Under the pieces are notes generated by a model. It ran no database searches. It was not told where the DNA came from and saw only the letters and a program-made list of their open reading frames with translations. Of a DNA stretch of 36,560 bases, positions 27,601 to 31,646 are shown one piece after another; the first letter of the stretch is position 1; each line of letters begins with the position of its first letter. Location of the stretch: NCBI RefSeq assembly GCF_000238295.3, contig NZ_AHCD03000029.1:1-36560 (forward strand), in the 5' to 3' direction. This DNA comes from Pseudoalteromonas rubra. GTDB taxonomy: Bacteria > Pseudomonadota > Gammaproteobacteria > Enterobacterales > Alteromonadaceae. The position numbers and the translations under genes are program-made.

Positions 27601-28219
27601 CCAGATAGCAAAAGGCACGGTAGTCTCGTCGATTATTGGTGGTACAGTCTCAGCAATTACTGGCGGTAAATTTGCCAATGGTGCTCGTACTGGGGCCATG
27701 CAGTTCTTGTTGAATCAGGCTGGGGAGTCGGTTAGGGAGATTTATGCGGCATTTGGTGTTGGTAAAGGTAGCGGGCAGTGGGAGGTGAGGTTTGGTGCAG
27801 ATGGAACGTCAGAGCATGCAGTTTATAGTCAGGAAGTTACAGTGCTTGATGAACACGGTAATATTTTAGGTACTTTTGAAGGTAGCAGTACACCAAATCC
27901 TTATAAGCCCAGAAACCCAAATGTCCGGGGAACAGATGCGTACCCACAAGTACAGGGAGGACAGTATGATTTGACACATGGGTTACACAGAGGTCAACCT
28001 GCTTTATCAGTTAATGGAGATGGGTTTGTTCCGACTACGGCTCCGAACCCAAACTTTCCTCAGCAAGGTAGTACTGCTAATTTCATTCGTGTGCACAAAG
28101 GGTATAGCAACACATGGAAAGGTTCTGCTGGATGCATGACTATTAATCCAAGTCAGTGGGATGACTTTATGAATACTGTGCCGGCAAGTGGGAAAGGTAC
28201 TTTATACTTACCGAACTAG
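15602..28219 (+). CDS. Giant secreted SpvB/VCBS/Rhs polymorphic toxin (4,205 aa)
   Basis: Order seen: Sec signal (1-22); Ig-like beta region (~150-830); IPT/TIG-like domain (~845-945); PQQ-type propeller (~950-1100); DUF4214-like helical segment (~1117-1265); Ca-binding TSP3-like DSDGDNISD (~1273-1300); SpvB-like domain starting YSFTAGSFRVNEQGAATYS (~1428); FG-GAP/VCBS repeats such as DINGDGTLDLMYQ (~1755-2120); TcdB-middle-like region (~2130-2270); YD/Rhs repeats (~2400-3695) including a 594-aa tandem duplication; Rhs core GRIYDADTGRFMQADP...DPSGYLF (~3797-3845); Gly-rich hydrophobic pre-toxin region (~3847-4050); toxin tip (~4100-4205). The tip has H4165 and SAGCMTI with C4178, resembling L,D-transpeptidase-like (YkuD/Tlde1) folds. 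The Rhs shell normally encapsulates the tip. The neighbour at 28265 is the likely immunity gene. Confidence 0.93.
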   Translation: MNKRIGQMILFLVLVLSFPTWAIEPKPVKSSVDAELRYREGFCLRNGNPVVVNSDTDFPIDITFEIYSQTLFGQFASAVLTNHRTKNTQTVRVTGATQNKTVTVSETGYYSLNVTYSYGEDHPLLEGLMGGEIIDGRYFETASCSPGILVVEATLPQVTLTSSREQQEDKKTITLTATAKDAGRDIHSLEVCLEDSDGCETMISCSSNQAGRCAGFDSGAEVAATFNYELGYGQHRTFRATATDSYGLSSTVEHQPDVITEENTSSSISLSLYNMDGQPLENGTILSGPRDAIAVGYIQDQDETPANWPSSATLKANNDNIKLYSAGELELSTGLLNAQCFKSGDNTVNKSETHCYRQIRLSRTTTFKALAGGGESNEISINVATRPNLTNVSLRDDVVLPGTKLKLAFSVVDDSQAVSKDRISVCYMPRAASSAALTSCEGATSVSSALVQGQDNTYTAEFSVPQPGRYHLLVQVNDNSGLTDAQAHSSLTFSTIQSAGVALHVPNPGGGIYRMRDVEYEEEILVGALSSETSYLCRVALVSEGAGGVIASADVRQALPKLEDQENRLVAKLKWTPSAALPKQLNVTARAYLRQGSVCSPSTERAIDSAGAYPLTLNSEVPKNPKVILAHDGAASPGVINITLERSEADHANGYQLYEFVGTADQAWDHDLTKWHRTGPLLSADNLALQHSITKSPLDHNKRAVYCAIASNADHTGPKTYNAALCAQTTIHNQGDAPPPAYFDNDDYYFGPYTLNIESASNYASQADLALYFKLERRSTNSDWIVLSQQLEARPYSASAPEAQYEITRPIANQTVTYRVTAFNRNGAQSVQSAQSTFTVQHVNAKVVSVTPGSGEREYVVTGVAFAPQGNIVSVQQNTTGSSHQLDAADIVYTDSSELRIKVPKFIDQAYTQGGFVVGIKNALSGARYSTYNADNTSGDVADPLNYTPTVGFNGQQYLGKGNALYAEKDLQTQWYRQTGGRLSSRPVVTRSGVGSDVVFAGSEDHHIYAWSQIGTQLWKTTTRGPVEAEGLVVGDDQPSAQLFYGSADGALYVLNATTGAIDYLYQLGAKVSQKPFVVGNQIWALTEDGQLHKLDRQVAGLHPLSWGDVNNSPLLSAFTQAFPAGWTPGDDVSALYPLLRLGYLVLGRDLTRHELSFLAYAVEHHNVTLLEVANAMLASEEGRQRFALSLSATQFYDQLINLMYHLSANGLAGYDRAYWINRLNTDLSKAQFLLEVQWSSGYAVTYNQAAVSTLYYYYGHCYTDALCNDWVDSDGDNISDVAETVLGTNKLDPRDGLLSAPDLALTLEGAGRIKAEFSYGRDLARFKLVDVASNTAPTSHAAANRQAEAVLVYPNGSHRFYAQACIDVALNTANPNSKTEFCSTPSAEQTVTVLDSLSQGQITPHSPPLATASFEAASSSELDTHHKYSFTAGSFRVNEQGAATYSIPIALPQGIAGVTPEVSLNYNSQQPTSSVAQGWQLSAGSAITRCRQTLAQDGAFKPISIGLDNEDRYCLDGQRLILINNADHGKVGAKYRTEMNSQQRIEIEAGEEDYKVQFVVYGKDGSKRIYGGTDNSQAGGKQYPTSWLLRQSMDSVAAAGSATEPAANVIQYRYRHGGSDTYADFALGHLETVLSSIKYSGYTVTFNYQAGSVRNLAYSLEPKSEPMLAKAELTGIRVSQGETPLHYYELQMERGANGVRQLRQVRHCDRPVSDGSAICKQPVTFDYEDTKTYPEMSASQTLLSVDMREKIVATSLLDSDGNGEPELVTLIQLEDTRKHELCLIKGDGTSQCQVIDTNTRKDSVTMMPFDLEGDGTQGLLVQTIESRNNANSEWVYFTFDAAPWQSEILSGSMSIDALRTGDANGDGFEDLMYTDSTGYRQPRLVLNEDVSLGYHQDIVRELERDAPFYFMDMDFDGKADLVTSACLSAGCSQAGKYDLVFVYYNRYDPANRKHKFEVGTNSSVHVVHSSLTPMDINGDGTLDLMYQNTDDDWEVALIRPSLGEGLRFDQEGFITLTPPDNVNIKREVALWAPQLADLDGDGQTELYVTGKSTTGAQGYGLYRYEFEPGTRTFNTPTEAAYRIDQTPTPDTMVFFADMDGDSTPELVAQTKHQITQYGRTYQQFGAGRLSTITQGMGNQTRVYYGDMSDPAVYRKGDAAVTAQMQTDSGLKVTDLAAGARLVREVQTSALDTQTGDSTLSVTYEYEGARVQFGGRGWLGFAALTTNTTKDGLRIATRTEYEQLFPRTGMPKRTTKTLYVNGRAQVLSDAIDHYKVTSEQPMSGHVYQIYNQDSRSCSARVNSDNHGIAGYDCSQTQTEQDSYGNVTNLVVSQYDISGTAEDLLLAQTPTGAISRVSTVNDYGAEADKILGRLRSTTVTHTRKGLADVTRSSAFTYIQSGALKGLLETETVEPQGACDAYLKTTNGYDNFGNLTSKQVQSKDGCSEPVNRTSTTSYDSEGRYVVSQYNGIFTTAQVISRNKYGQVTEARNADGVSQYTYYDAFGGEIGSYSPSGAQQRTLLTDCSIGAPAYCVFASATYVNTELVARSYFDRQGRVLGKARLTPKGQWLQDTTHYDKFGRAVVVTPAGSASTHTHYDVLDRVTEVQDHQLDLTTTQDVADRTLTVKVTAKNSSDIPGGTQTTITTHNEYGEKHTVTDQAGHVLTYTYNTLGLLETVQSSADGGAVLITNSYNLITGRKKRTEDVDRGNWQYTYNALGELLTQTDANGDTQSFVYDSLGRKTQLKINDVVDSQWHYHASQPWRLDREQRGSWVRSYLYDPLGRQVASVTDLESNLSCKNEVSYEPATKDVRITDALASVHDAKCVVQLTTFDEYGRVFQQFDDYRRTRDRGRFVEARGQRLYYRAGQVYQKQEAREGSAGQLYYVAESEDSAGRVTGYKKGYFSMVVGYDSRGNLKTLGVDEHSAYRYIQQHSYTFDALGNLTSRALTAEATATTFGYDTLNRVTKVNGDERYVYDPNGNLKNKDGWTQKYGKAGEPLHAIHERVKGSQTETFSYDANGNQLSATVHLNGRVHTRTLDYSARNKVTSITQNGETVTFTYDANNRRYKRTEGSKTIYYVGALEIVDEGASGEFANQHYVRRSIGSYSPSGAQQRTLLTDCSIGAPAYCVFASATYVNTELVARSYFDRQGRVLGKARLTPKGQWLQDTTHYDKFGRAVVVTPAGSASTHTHYDVLDRVTEVQDHQLDLTTTQDVADRTLTVKVTAKNSSDIPGGTQTTITTHNEYGEKHTVTDQAGHVLTYTYNTLGLLETVQSSADGGAVLITNSYNLITGRKKRTEDVDRGNWQYTYNALGELLTQTDANGDTQSFVYDSLGRKTQLKINDVVDSQWHYHASQPWRLDREQRGSWVRSYLYDPLGRQVASVTDLESNLSCKNEVSYEPATKDVRITDALASVHDAKCVVQLTTFDEYGRVFQQFDDYRRTRDRGRFVEARGQRLYYRAGQVYQKQEAREGSAGQLYYVAESEDSAGRVTGYKKGYFSMVVGYDSRGNLKTLGVDEHSAYRYIQQHSYTFDALGNLTSRALTAEATATTFGYDTLNRVTKVNGDERYVYDPNGNLKNKDGWTQKYGKAGEPLHAIHERVKGSQTETFSYDANGNQLSATVHLNGRVHTRTLDYSARNKVTSITQNGETVTFTYDANNRRYKRTEGSKTIYYVGALEIVDEGASGEFANQHYVRRSINGDAVQTYHPNGQASLQWLFTDHQGSVVAITDYAGKLLKRFSYDVFGKQSEIVRPPSSDASYTHWSTASLGIFTRVPANSRSYTGHEPITLGGDNRIIHMNGRIYDADTGRFMQADPVVQAPNNLQNYNAYTYVLNNPLSYTDPSGYLFKPLKKLQRNVIRGAAKVFGAEAVNIVGSIVASFCAPACSAYWSYEFTRAMGGSSSQAFRAGMIAAVTSQAFKAIGNHFNNLGNYNAFHVNSNLLTKFGGNLLTSGQIAAQITAHAVVGGVSSVLSGGKFGHGFVSAGITKAAGGAFLPGGAGLSATQIAKGTVVSSIIGGTVSAITGGKFANGARTGAMQFLLNQAGESVREIYAAFGVGKGSGQWEVRFGADGTSEHAVYSQEVTVLDEHGNILGTFEGSSTPNPYKPRNPNVRGTDAYPQVQGGQYDLTHGLHRGQPALSVNGDGFVPTTAPNPNFPQQGSTANFIRVHKGYSNTWKGSAGCMTINPSQWDDFMNTVPASGKGTLYLPN
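23120..24904 (+). repeat. Tandem in-frame duplication in Rhs region, copy 1
   Basis: The segment recurs at 24902-26686 with a spacing of exactly 1,782 bp (594 codons) and no difference that I can see. The junction shares only the 3 bases att, so the reading frame is kept. The unit spans most of the YD repeats but not the final core. Copy 1 is entered from DAFGGEIGSYSPSG and runs into RRSIGSYSPSG. Confidence 0.93.
24902..26686 (+). repeat. Tandem in-frame duplication in Rhs region, copy 2
   Basis: This is the second unit of the 1,782-bp tandem repeat; it continues into RRSINGDAVQTYHPNGQ and the Rhs core. The orphan module downstream also shows RRSINGDAVQTYHPNG at this point, so copy 2's right end is the ancestral arrangement and the copy-1 right end is the novel joint. 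Confidence 0.93.
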
Positions 28220-28264
28220 TGGTTTAAAAATATATGGCTTTAACTTTTTTATTAAGGAATTTCG

Positions 28265-28624
28265 ATGCATAAATTCTATCTATTTGTGAGCGTGATGCTT
28301 ATTGCGCTATGTTCATTTACAGTCTTTGCTAAAGACAAAGGAATAGTTGAAGAATATCAGTCTATTAAAGCTAACTATGTAGTGCAGTTTAAAAAGGGAA
28401 ACTATGAAGCAGCTTACAAGGCTGCTATAGATTTACTACATATTGATCCAACGGACCCCATAGCATATCTACAATTGATAATGGCCGCTCGCGAGTTAGG
28501 GGGGGATTTGAAAGTTATTCGAGATAATTTTGAGCCGTGGGTTTCAGAGTCCAACCTAAAGGAAAAGGAGCTTAAACTACTGGCAGATATGCTTATAGAG
28601 TCTCCTCGGGTGGAAAGTAAGTAG
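28265..28624 (+). CDS. Candidate periplasmic immunity protein
   Basis: The 119-aa product starts with a Sec signal (MHKFYLFVSV...FTVFA, about 22 residues). The mature part is all-helical and TPR-like (GNYEAAYKAAIDLLHIDPTDPIAYLQLIMAARELGG). It lies 45 bp after the Rhs stop with its own aagga Shine-Dalgarno, the usual place for the cognate immunity gene. Export to the periplasm matches a toxin tip that would attack peptidoglycan. I know of no named family for it; the role is inferred from position, size and compartment. Base composition is AT-rich like the toxin tip and unlike the Rhs body, as expected for a transferred tip cassette. Confidence 0.75.
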   Translation: MHKFYLFVSVMLIALCSFTVFAKDKGIVEEYQSIKANYVVQFKKGNYEAAYKAAIDLLHIDPTDPIAYLQLIMAARELGGDLKVIRDNFEPWVSESNLKEKELKLLADMLIESPRVESK

Positions 28625-28639
28625 TTATAATAGTCTCAA

Positions 28640-28825
28640 CAATAAGTTACATGGACATATATGGACGATCCATTGATAGAAGAGCACAGATACATGGACA
28701 TATATGGACGCTCCAGCGATGTCAAGCCGAGTAGGCCTGCGAGATAGCGAATTATTATGACATAGATACATGGACACCCACCCTAAAGTGGCGTATGTAA
28801 GGTACGCCGTCTACCTTTAGGTAAT
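28640..28825. repeat. Decayed REP cluster with one complete REP-like palindrome
   Basis: acatggacatatatggacg occurs at 28649-28667 and again at 28692-28710, and acatggacacccacc follows at 28768. The last begins a full REP: ctaaag (28783) to ctttag (28820) enclosing ggcgta/tacgcc arms, with GTAG on the minus strand. The leader agttacatggac also precedes REPs near 35002 and 36191. This looks like successive element left ends, two of them decayed. Confidence 0.7.
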
Positions 28826-28841
28826 AGAAATAGCTTAAGGT

Positions 28842-29431
28842 GACACCCATTCAAAATTGGCGCTCAGTGAGCGCCTTTTTTCTGTGCAATCACGCCAGCG
28901 CGGTGTGCAGTGGAAATCAGCGCTGGCATGCACAACAGACCAGCGGAGGGTGCATTTTCGGCCAGTCCCACCAAATGGTGGCACTGTACAAACTGAGTAA
29001 TCATGCTGATTTGAACTGATCTCTGCTGCTGGATTCACTGAGTCCTGGTCGAGTCAGGGAAGGTAGTCAGACATGCGGTTGAGGATTTTTTCGAGATATG
29101 GAGTTGTACCCAATTTATAGTCATGCATATCTTTTAGGTCTACATTAAGCTCTCCAGCGAGTGAATGGTCAATGGATTTTAAAAAGGCCATTTTATGGTG
29201 ATATGTGTCCTCAATTAATCCGATTTCGAGGGCTAGCTGCAACCAATAGTGATAGCACTGAATCGCTCCATCAAAATCGATGGCTTGTTTGGAGTAAAAC
29301 CCCATTGGGACCGGGTAAAAACTCTCATTATCTGATTCGTCTGCACCCAGCCAATCTGAAATGCGATAATACAAGTCTGCCGCAATGGGTGAAAGGGGCA
29401 ATGTCATTGCCATTCGCATAAACATTTTTGT
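28842..29431. repeat. 590-bp segmental duplication, copy 1
   Basis: The block is repeated at 34408-34997 at a constant offset of 5,566 bp with few substitutions. It contains the terminator hairpin, ~170 bp of apparently non-coding sequence, and the 3' part of the unknown minus-strand gene. Confidence 0.93.
28859..28881 (+). terminator. Terminator after toxin-immunity module 1
   Basis: A 7-bp GC stem (ggcgctc 28859-28865 with gagcgcc 28869-28875), loop agt and six Ts follow the immunity gene. The stretch gacacccattcaaaattgg before it echoes the REP leader gacacccaccctaaagtgg, so the hairpin may itself be a diverged REP. Confidence 0.8.
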
Positions 29432-29998
29432 TGCTGCTATCTGTTCAGTACAAAAAGATGCGTATTCGGGATCGTGGACTTTCTCGTAAGTCAAAATAAG
29501 AAAGTAAGTGAGTGCGTCCAGGCCATCCTGCGTACTAAGCAAATGAACTGTGCAGCCATGTGGGCGTTTACGTTTTGTGATTCCGTTGGTTGTTCGGGCA
29601 ATACACTTTGTGGATATGGCCGGTGGCAATGACAGCAAAATCGAGTTAATGTTTGCTTCAGTATAGGGAGTGTCTAAAAGTTGCCAGATAGGATGGCAAA
29701 TAGTTGAGTACATTAAGTCAATTTCGATGTGCAACTGTTCTTGCAATTTCAGCTCAATGTTACGAACAACGCCTTCTCGCCCGATCACTTCTCCGTCACG
29801 CTTTTTATAAAACAGCTTATTTAGGTTGTACTTTTGGGTTAGAGCACTTTTCGAGCCGTCTTCTGCATACAGTAGCTTTTTGGTCACCTGGTAAGGGTTT
29901 TTTGAATCAGTGATGTTTTGAACAAAAGAAGCAAAGTAACGAGTCGCCAAGCTTTTACTTGGTGGAGAAAGTCGCTTGTAATCATAAAAATTGAACAT
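29054..29998 (-). CDS. Hypothetical protein of the Rhs tip cassette (314 aa)
   Basis: I do not recognise this protein. It is soluble-looking, without signal peptide, mostly helical, with a basic middle (TTNGITKRKRPHGCTVH) and an aromatic-rich C-terminal half (SDWLGADESDNESFY; CYHYWLQLALEIG). A truncated copy follows the second toxin-immunity module, so it travels with, or is the ancestral flank of, the Rhs tips. It is transcribed against the toxin genes and is divergent from the small gene at 30185. The 3' flank to 28882 is conserved between both copies. Function unknown. Confidence 0.75.
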   Translation of the reverse strand: MFNFYDYKRLSPPSKSLATRYFASFVQNITDSKNPYQVTKKLLYAEDGSKSALTQKYNLNKLFYKKRDGEVIGREGVVRNIELKLQEQLHIEIDLMYSTICHPIWQLLDTPYTEANINSILLSLPPAISTKCIARTTNGITKRKRPHGCTVHLLSTQDGLDALTYFLILTYEKVHDPEYASFCTEQIAATKMFMRMAMTLPLSPIAADLYYRISDWLGADESDNESFYPVPMGFYSKQAIDFDGAIQCYHYWLQLALEIGLIEDTYHHKMAFLKSIDHSLAGELNVDLKDMHDYKLGTTPYLEKILNRMSDYLP

Positions 29999-30184
29999 AA
30001 AAAGTTTTGCACTTTAGTGTGGGCAGTGACCTCAAAAAAACAAGGTCAATTTAAATCAATCGCTTAACGTTCTTCATTTGTGAAAATCCATATCTTTAAT
30101 CTAATAATAAGACCTTTGATGGTTTTTGCCAGCTTGACTAGGCTTACTCAGTTGCGTTTAGTTTAACTTTTAAGGGGGTTGTCT

Positions 30185-30445
30185 GTGAGTGAAGCGATTG
30201 ACCCAGAATGTAAGGCGCTTGCACTGCAGTTGGAGCAAGATTTACTGGGATTATACGGTAGCCCGATACTATCTGGTGAGCAGTTGAGGTTAGCCATGGG
30301 GTATAGAAGTGTTGAGGCACTTCGGCAGTCTATTGTTCGTAACACCATTCCTATCACAGTGTTCACTATTCAAAACCGCAATAAAGTTATAAGGACACCC
30401 ACTCTAAAGTGGCGTACGGAATGTACGCCGTCTACCTTTAGGTAA
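30185..30445 (+). pseudogene. Small gene 3'-truncated by a REP element
   Basis: The ribosome-binding site aaggggg (30172-30178) is 6 nt before GTG 30185, which is preferred over the TTG at 30179. The product's first ~67 residues (LYGSPILSGEQLRLAMGYRS; VRNTIPITVFTIQNRNKV) resemble a small helix-turn-helix-like protein common on gammaproteobacterial mobile elements (family from memory, unsure). At about 30389 the frame enters the RAYT leader and REP, so the last 17 residues (RTPTLKWRTECTPSTFR) are REP-encoded. The natural C-terminus is missing. Probably non-functional, though a stable fusion cannot be excluded. Confidence 0.65.
30404..30441 (-). repeat. REP-like palindrome upstream of the RAYT gene
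   Basis: Read on the minus strand it has GTAG, then an imperfect palindrome with ggcgtac arms around a 5-nt loop, closed by ctaaag/ctttag. GTAG followed by a hairpin is the standard form of a REP recognised by a RAYT. It ends 31 bp before the transposase ATG. Confidence 0.82.
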
Positions 30446-30472
30446 TGCTCAATGGATTGAGGATGCTAGATT

Positions 30473-31444
30473 ATGCCAATGGCAAGGAAGAAGCAGGTCA
30501 GCCTATCAGACACTAAGTACTATCACTGCATATCCCGGTGTGTTCGTCGGGCATTTCTGTGCGGTAAAGATCGCCTCACGGGCAAGTCTTATGAACATCG
30601 GCGAGACTGGGTTGAGGAAAAATTGCTGACCCTTGCGAAGGTGTTTTGTATTGATGTGTGTGGCTATGCCATTATGAGTAATCATACGCATATTGTATTG
30701 TATGTGGATGATAAGAAAGCACACAGGTTATCAGATAAAGCGATAGTGCTTCGCTGGCATAAACTGTTTAAGGGCAACTGGTTGACGCATAAGTTCATCG
30801 GTGGTGATGAGCTGAGTGAGTCAGAGCACAGTATACTTGATGCAGACATCAGTGAATTCAGAATACGTCTTGCGAGCATCAGCTGGTTTATGCGGGTGCT
30901 TAATGAAGATATTGCCCGCCGGGCAAACAAAGAAGATGGTTGCACAGGCCGGTTTTGGGAAGGGCGATTCAAGTCACAGGCTTTGCTGGATGAAGCGGCA
31001 CTGGCAGCGTGCCTGGCGTATGTTGACCTGAATCCAGTCAGAGCCAAAATGGCAGAGACACCGGAAACGTCAGACTACACCAGCATTAAAAAACGTATTG
31101 ATTATGCACGGCAAGGAAAGCAACCTAAGAGCTTACTGCGCTTTGCAGGTAACCCAAGAAAGCACATGCCTAAAGGACTGCCGTTTGAGCTGACCTATTA
31201 CATACAGCTAGTTGAATTAACAGGCCGATGCATGCGTGCAGATAAGCGGGGTTATATCAGCGATAGCCAGCCATTGCTGACACGGTTGCAAATAGAGCCA
31301 GACAACTGGCTCAAACTGACTACGCAGTTTACAAAGGTCTTTCATGGTGCTGTGGGGCGAAAACAAGCGATGACAGATTACTGTGAGCATCTTCATAAAA
31401 GGCGGCGTGCCAACTTGACTCAATGCGAGCGATTACTGGGTTAA
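30473..31444 (+). CDS. REP-associated tyrosine transposase (RAYT, IS200/IS605-like Y1)
   Basis: The 323-aa protein carries the N-terminal KYYHCISRCVRRAFLCG segment typical of RAYTs, the metal-binding HUH motif as HTH (residues 71-73 in YAIMSNHTHIVLYVD), the RFWEGRFKSQALLDE block (160-174), and the candidate catalytic Tyr183 in CLAYVDLNPVRAK. Y1 HUH enzymes cut and join single-stranded DNA at hairpin-flanked sites. A REP lies in its leader, and gagga precedes the start. A second in-frame ATG is two codons on. The gene appears intact. Two 5' fragments and at least six very short fragments of it lie at the right end of the window. Confidence 0.92.
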   Translation: MPMARKKQVSLSDTKYYHCISRCVRRAFLCGKDRLTGKSYEHRRDWVEEKLLTLAKVFCIDVCGYAIMSNHTHIVLYVDDKKAHRLSDKAIVLRWHKLFKGNWLTHKFIGGDELSESEHSILDADISEFRIRLASISWFMRVLNEDIARRANKEDGCTGRFWEGRFKSQALLDEAALAACLAYVDLNPVRAKMAETPETSDYTSIKKRIDYARQGKQPKSLLRFAGNPRKHMPKGLPFELTYYIQLVELTGRCMRADKRGYISDSQPLLTRLQIEPDNWLKLTTQFTKVFHGAVGRKQAMTDYCEHLHKRRRANLTQCERLLG

Positions 31445-31646
31445 CACCTTCCCGTGAGTACCATTTCGATTTATCTAAGTTGAGGCTTGGATGCGCATTC
31501 GTATTGTCCGAATCTGATTATTCTTCAGAATTTCGTGTCTAAACTTACGACTTTCACTAATCAGAGCTTATAGAAAGCGCAGCATTTGATAGTCTTGCAT
31601 TTCTTTATTGAAACTGCCCACAATTGATTTGTGAATTTACAGGTGG
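31445..31646. other. Gap between RAYT gene and orphan Rhs module
   Basis: No gene is seen. Its right end, ggtgggtgtctcatg (31643-31657), is the reverse complement of the RAYT-element left end catggacacccacc apart from one extra t. It is therefore a candidate right terminus of the RAYT element lying exactly where Rhs homology begins. Confidence 0.5.

Noticed and set aside
28835..29038. 67-codon minus-strand ORF present in both copies of the 590-bp duplication
   Set aside because: It runs through the terminator hairpin, and its conservation is explained by the DNA duplication; the changes between copies are not biased to silent sites.
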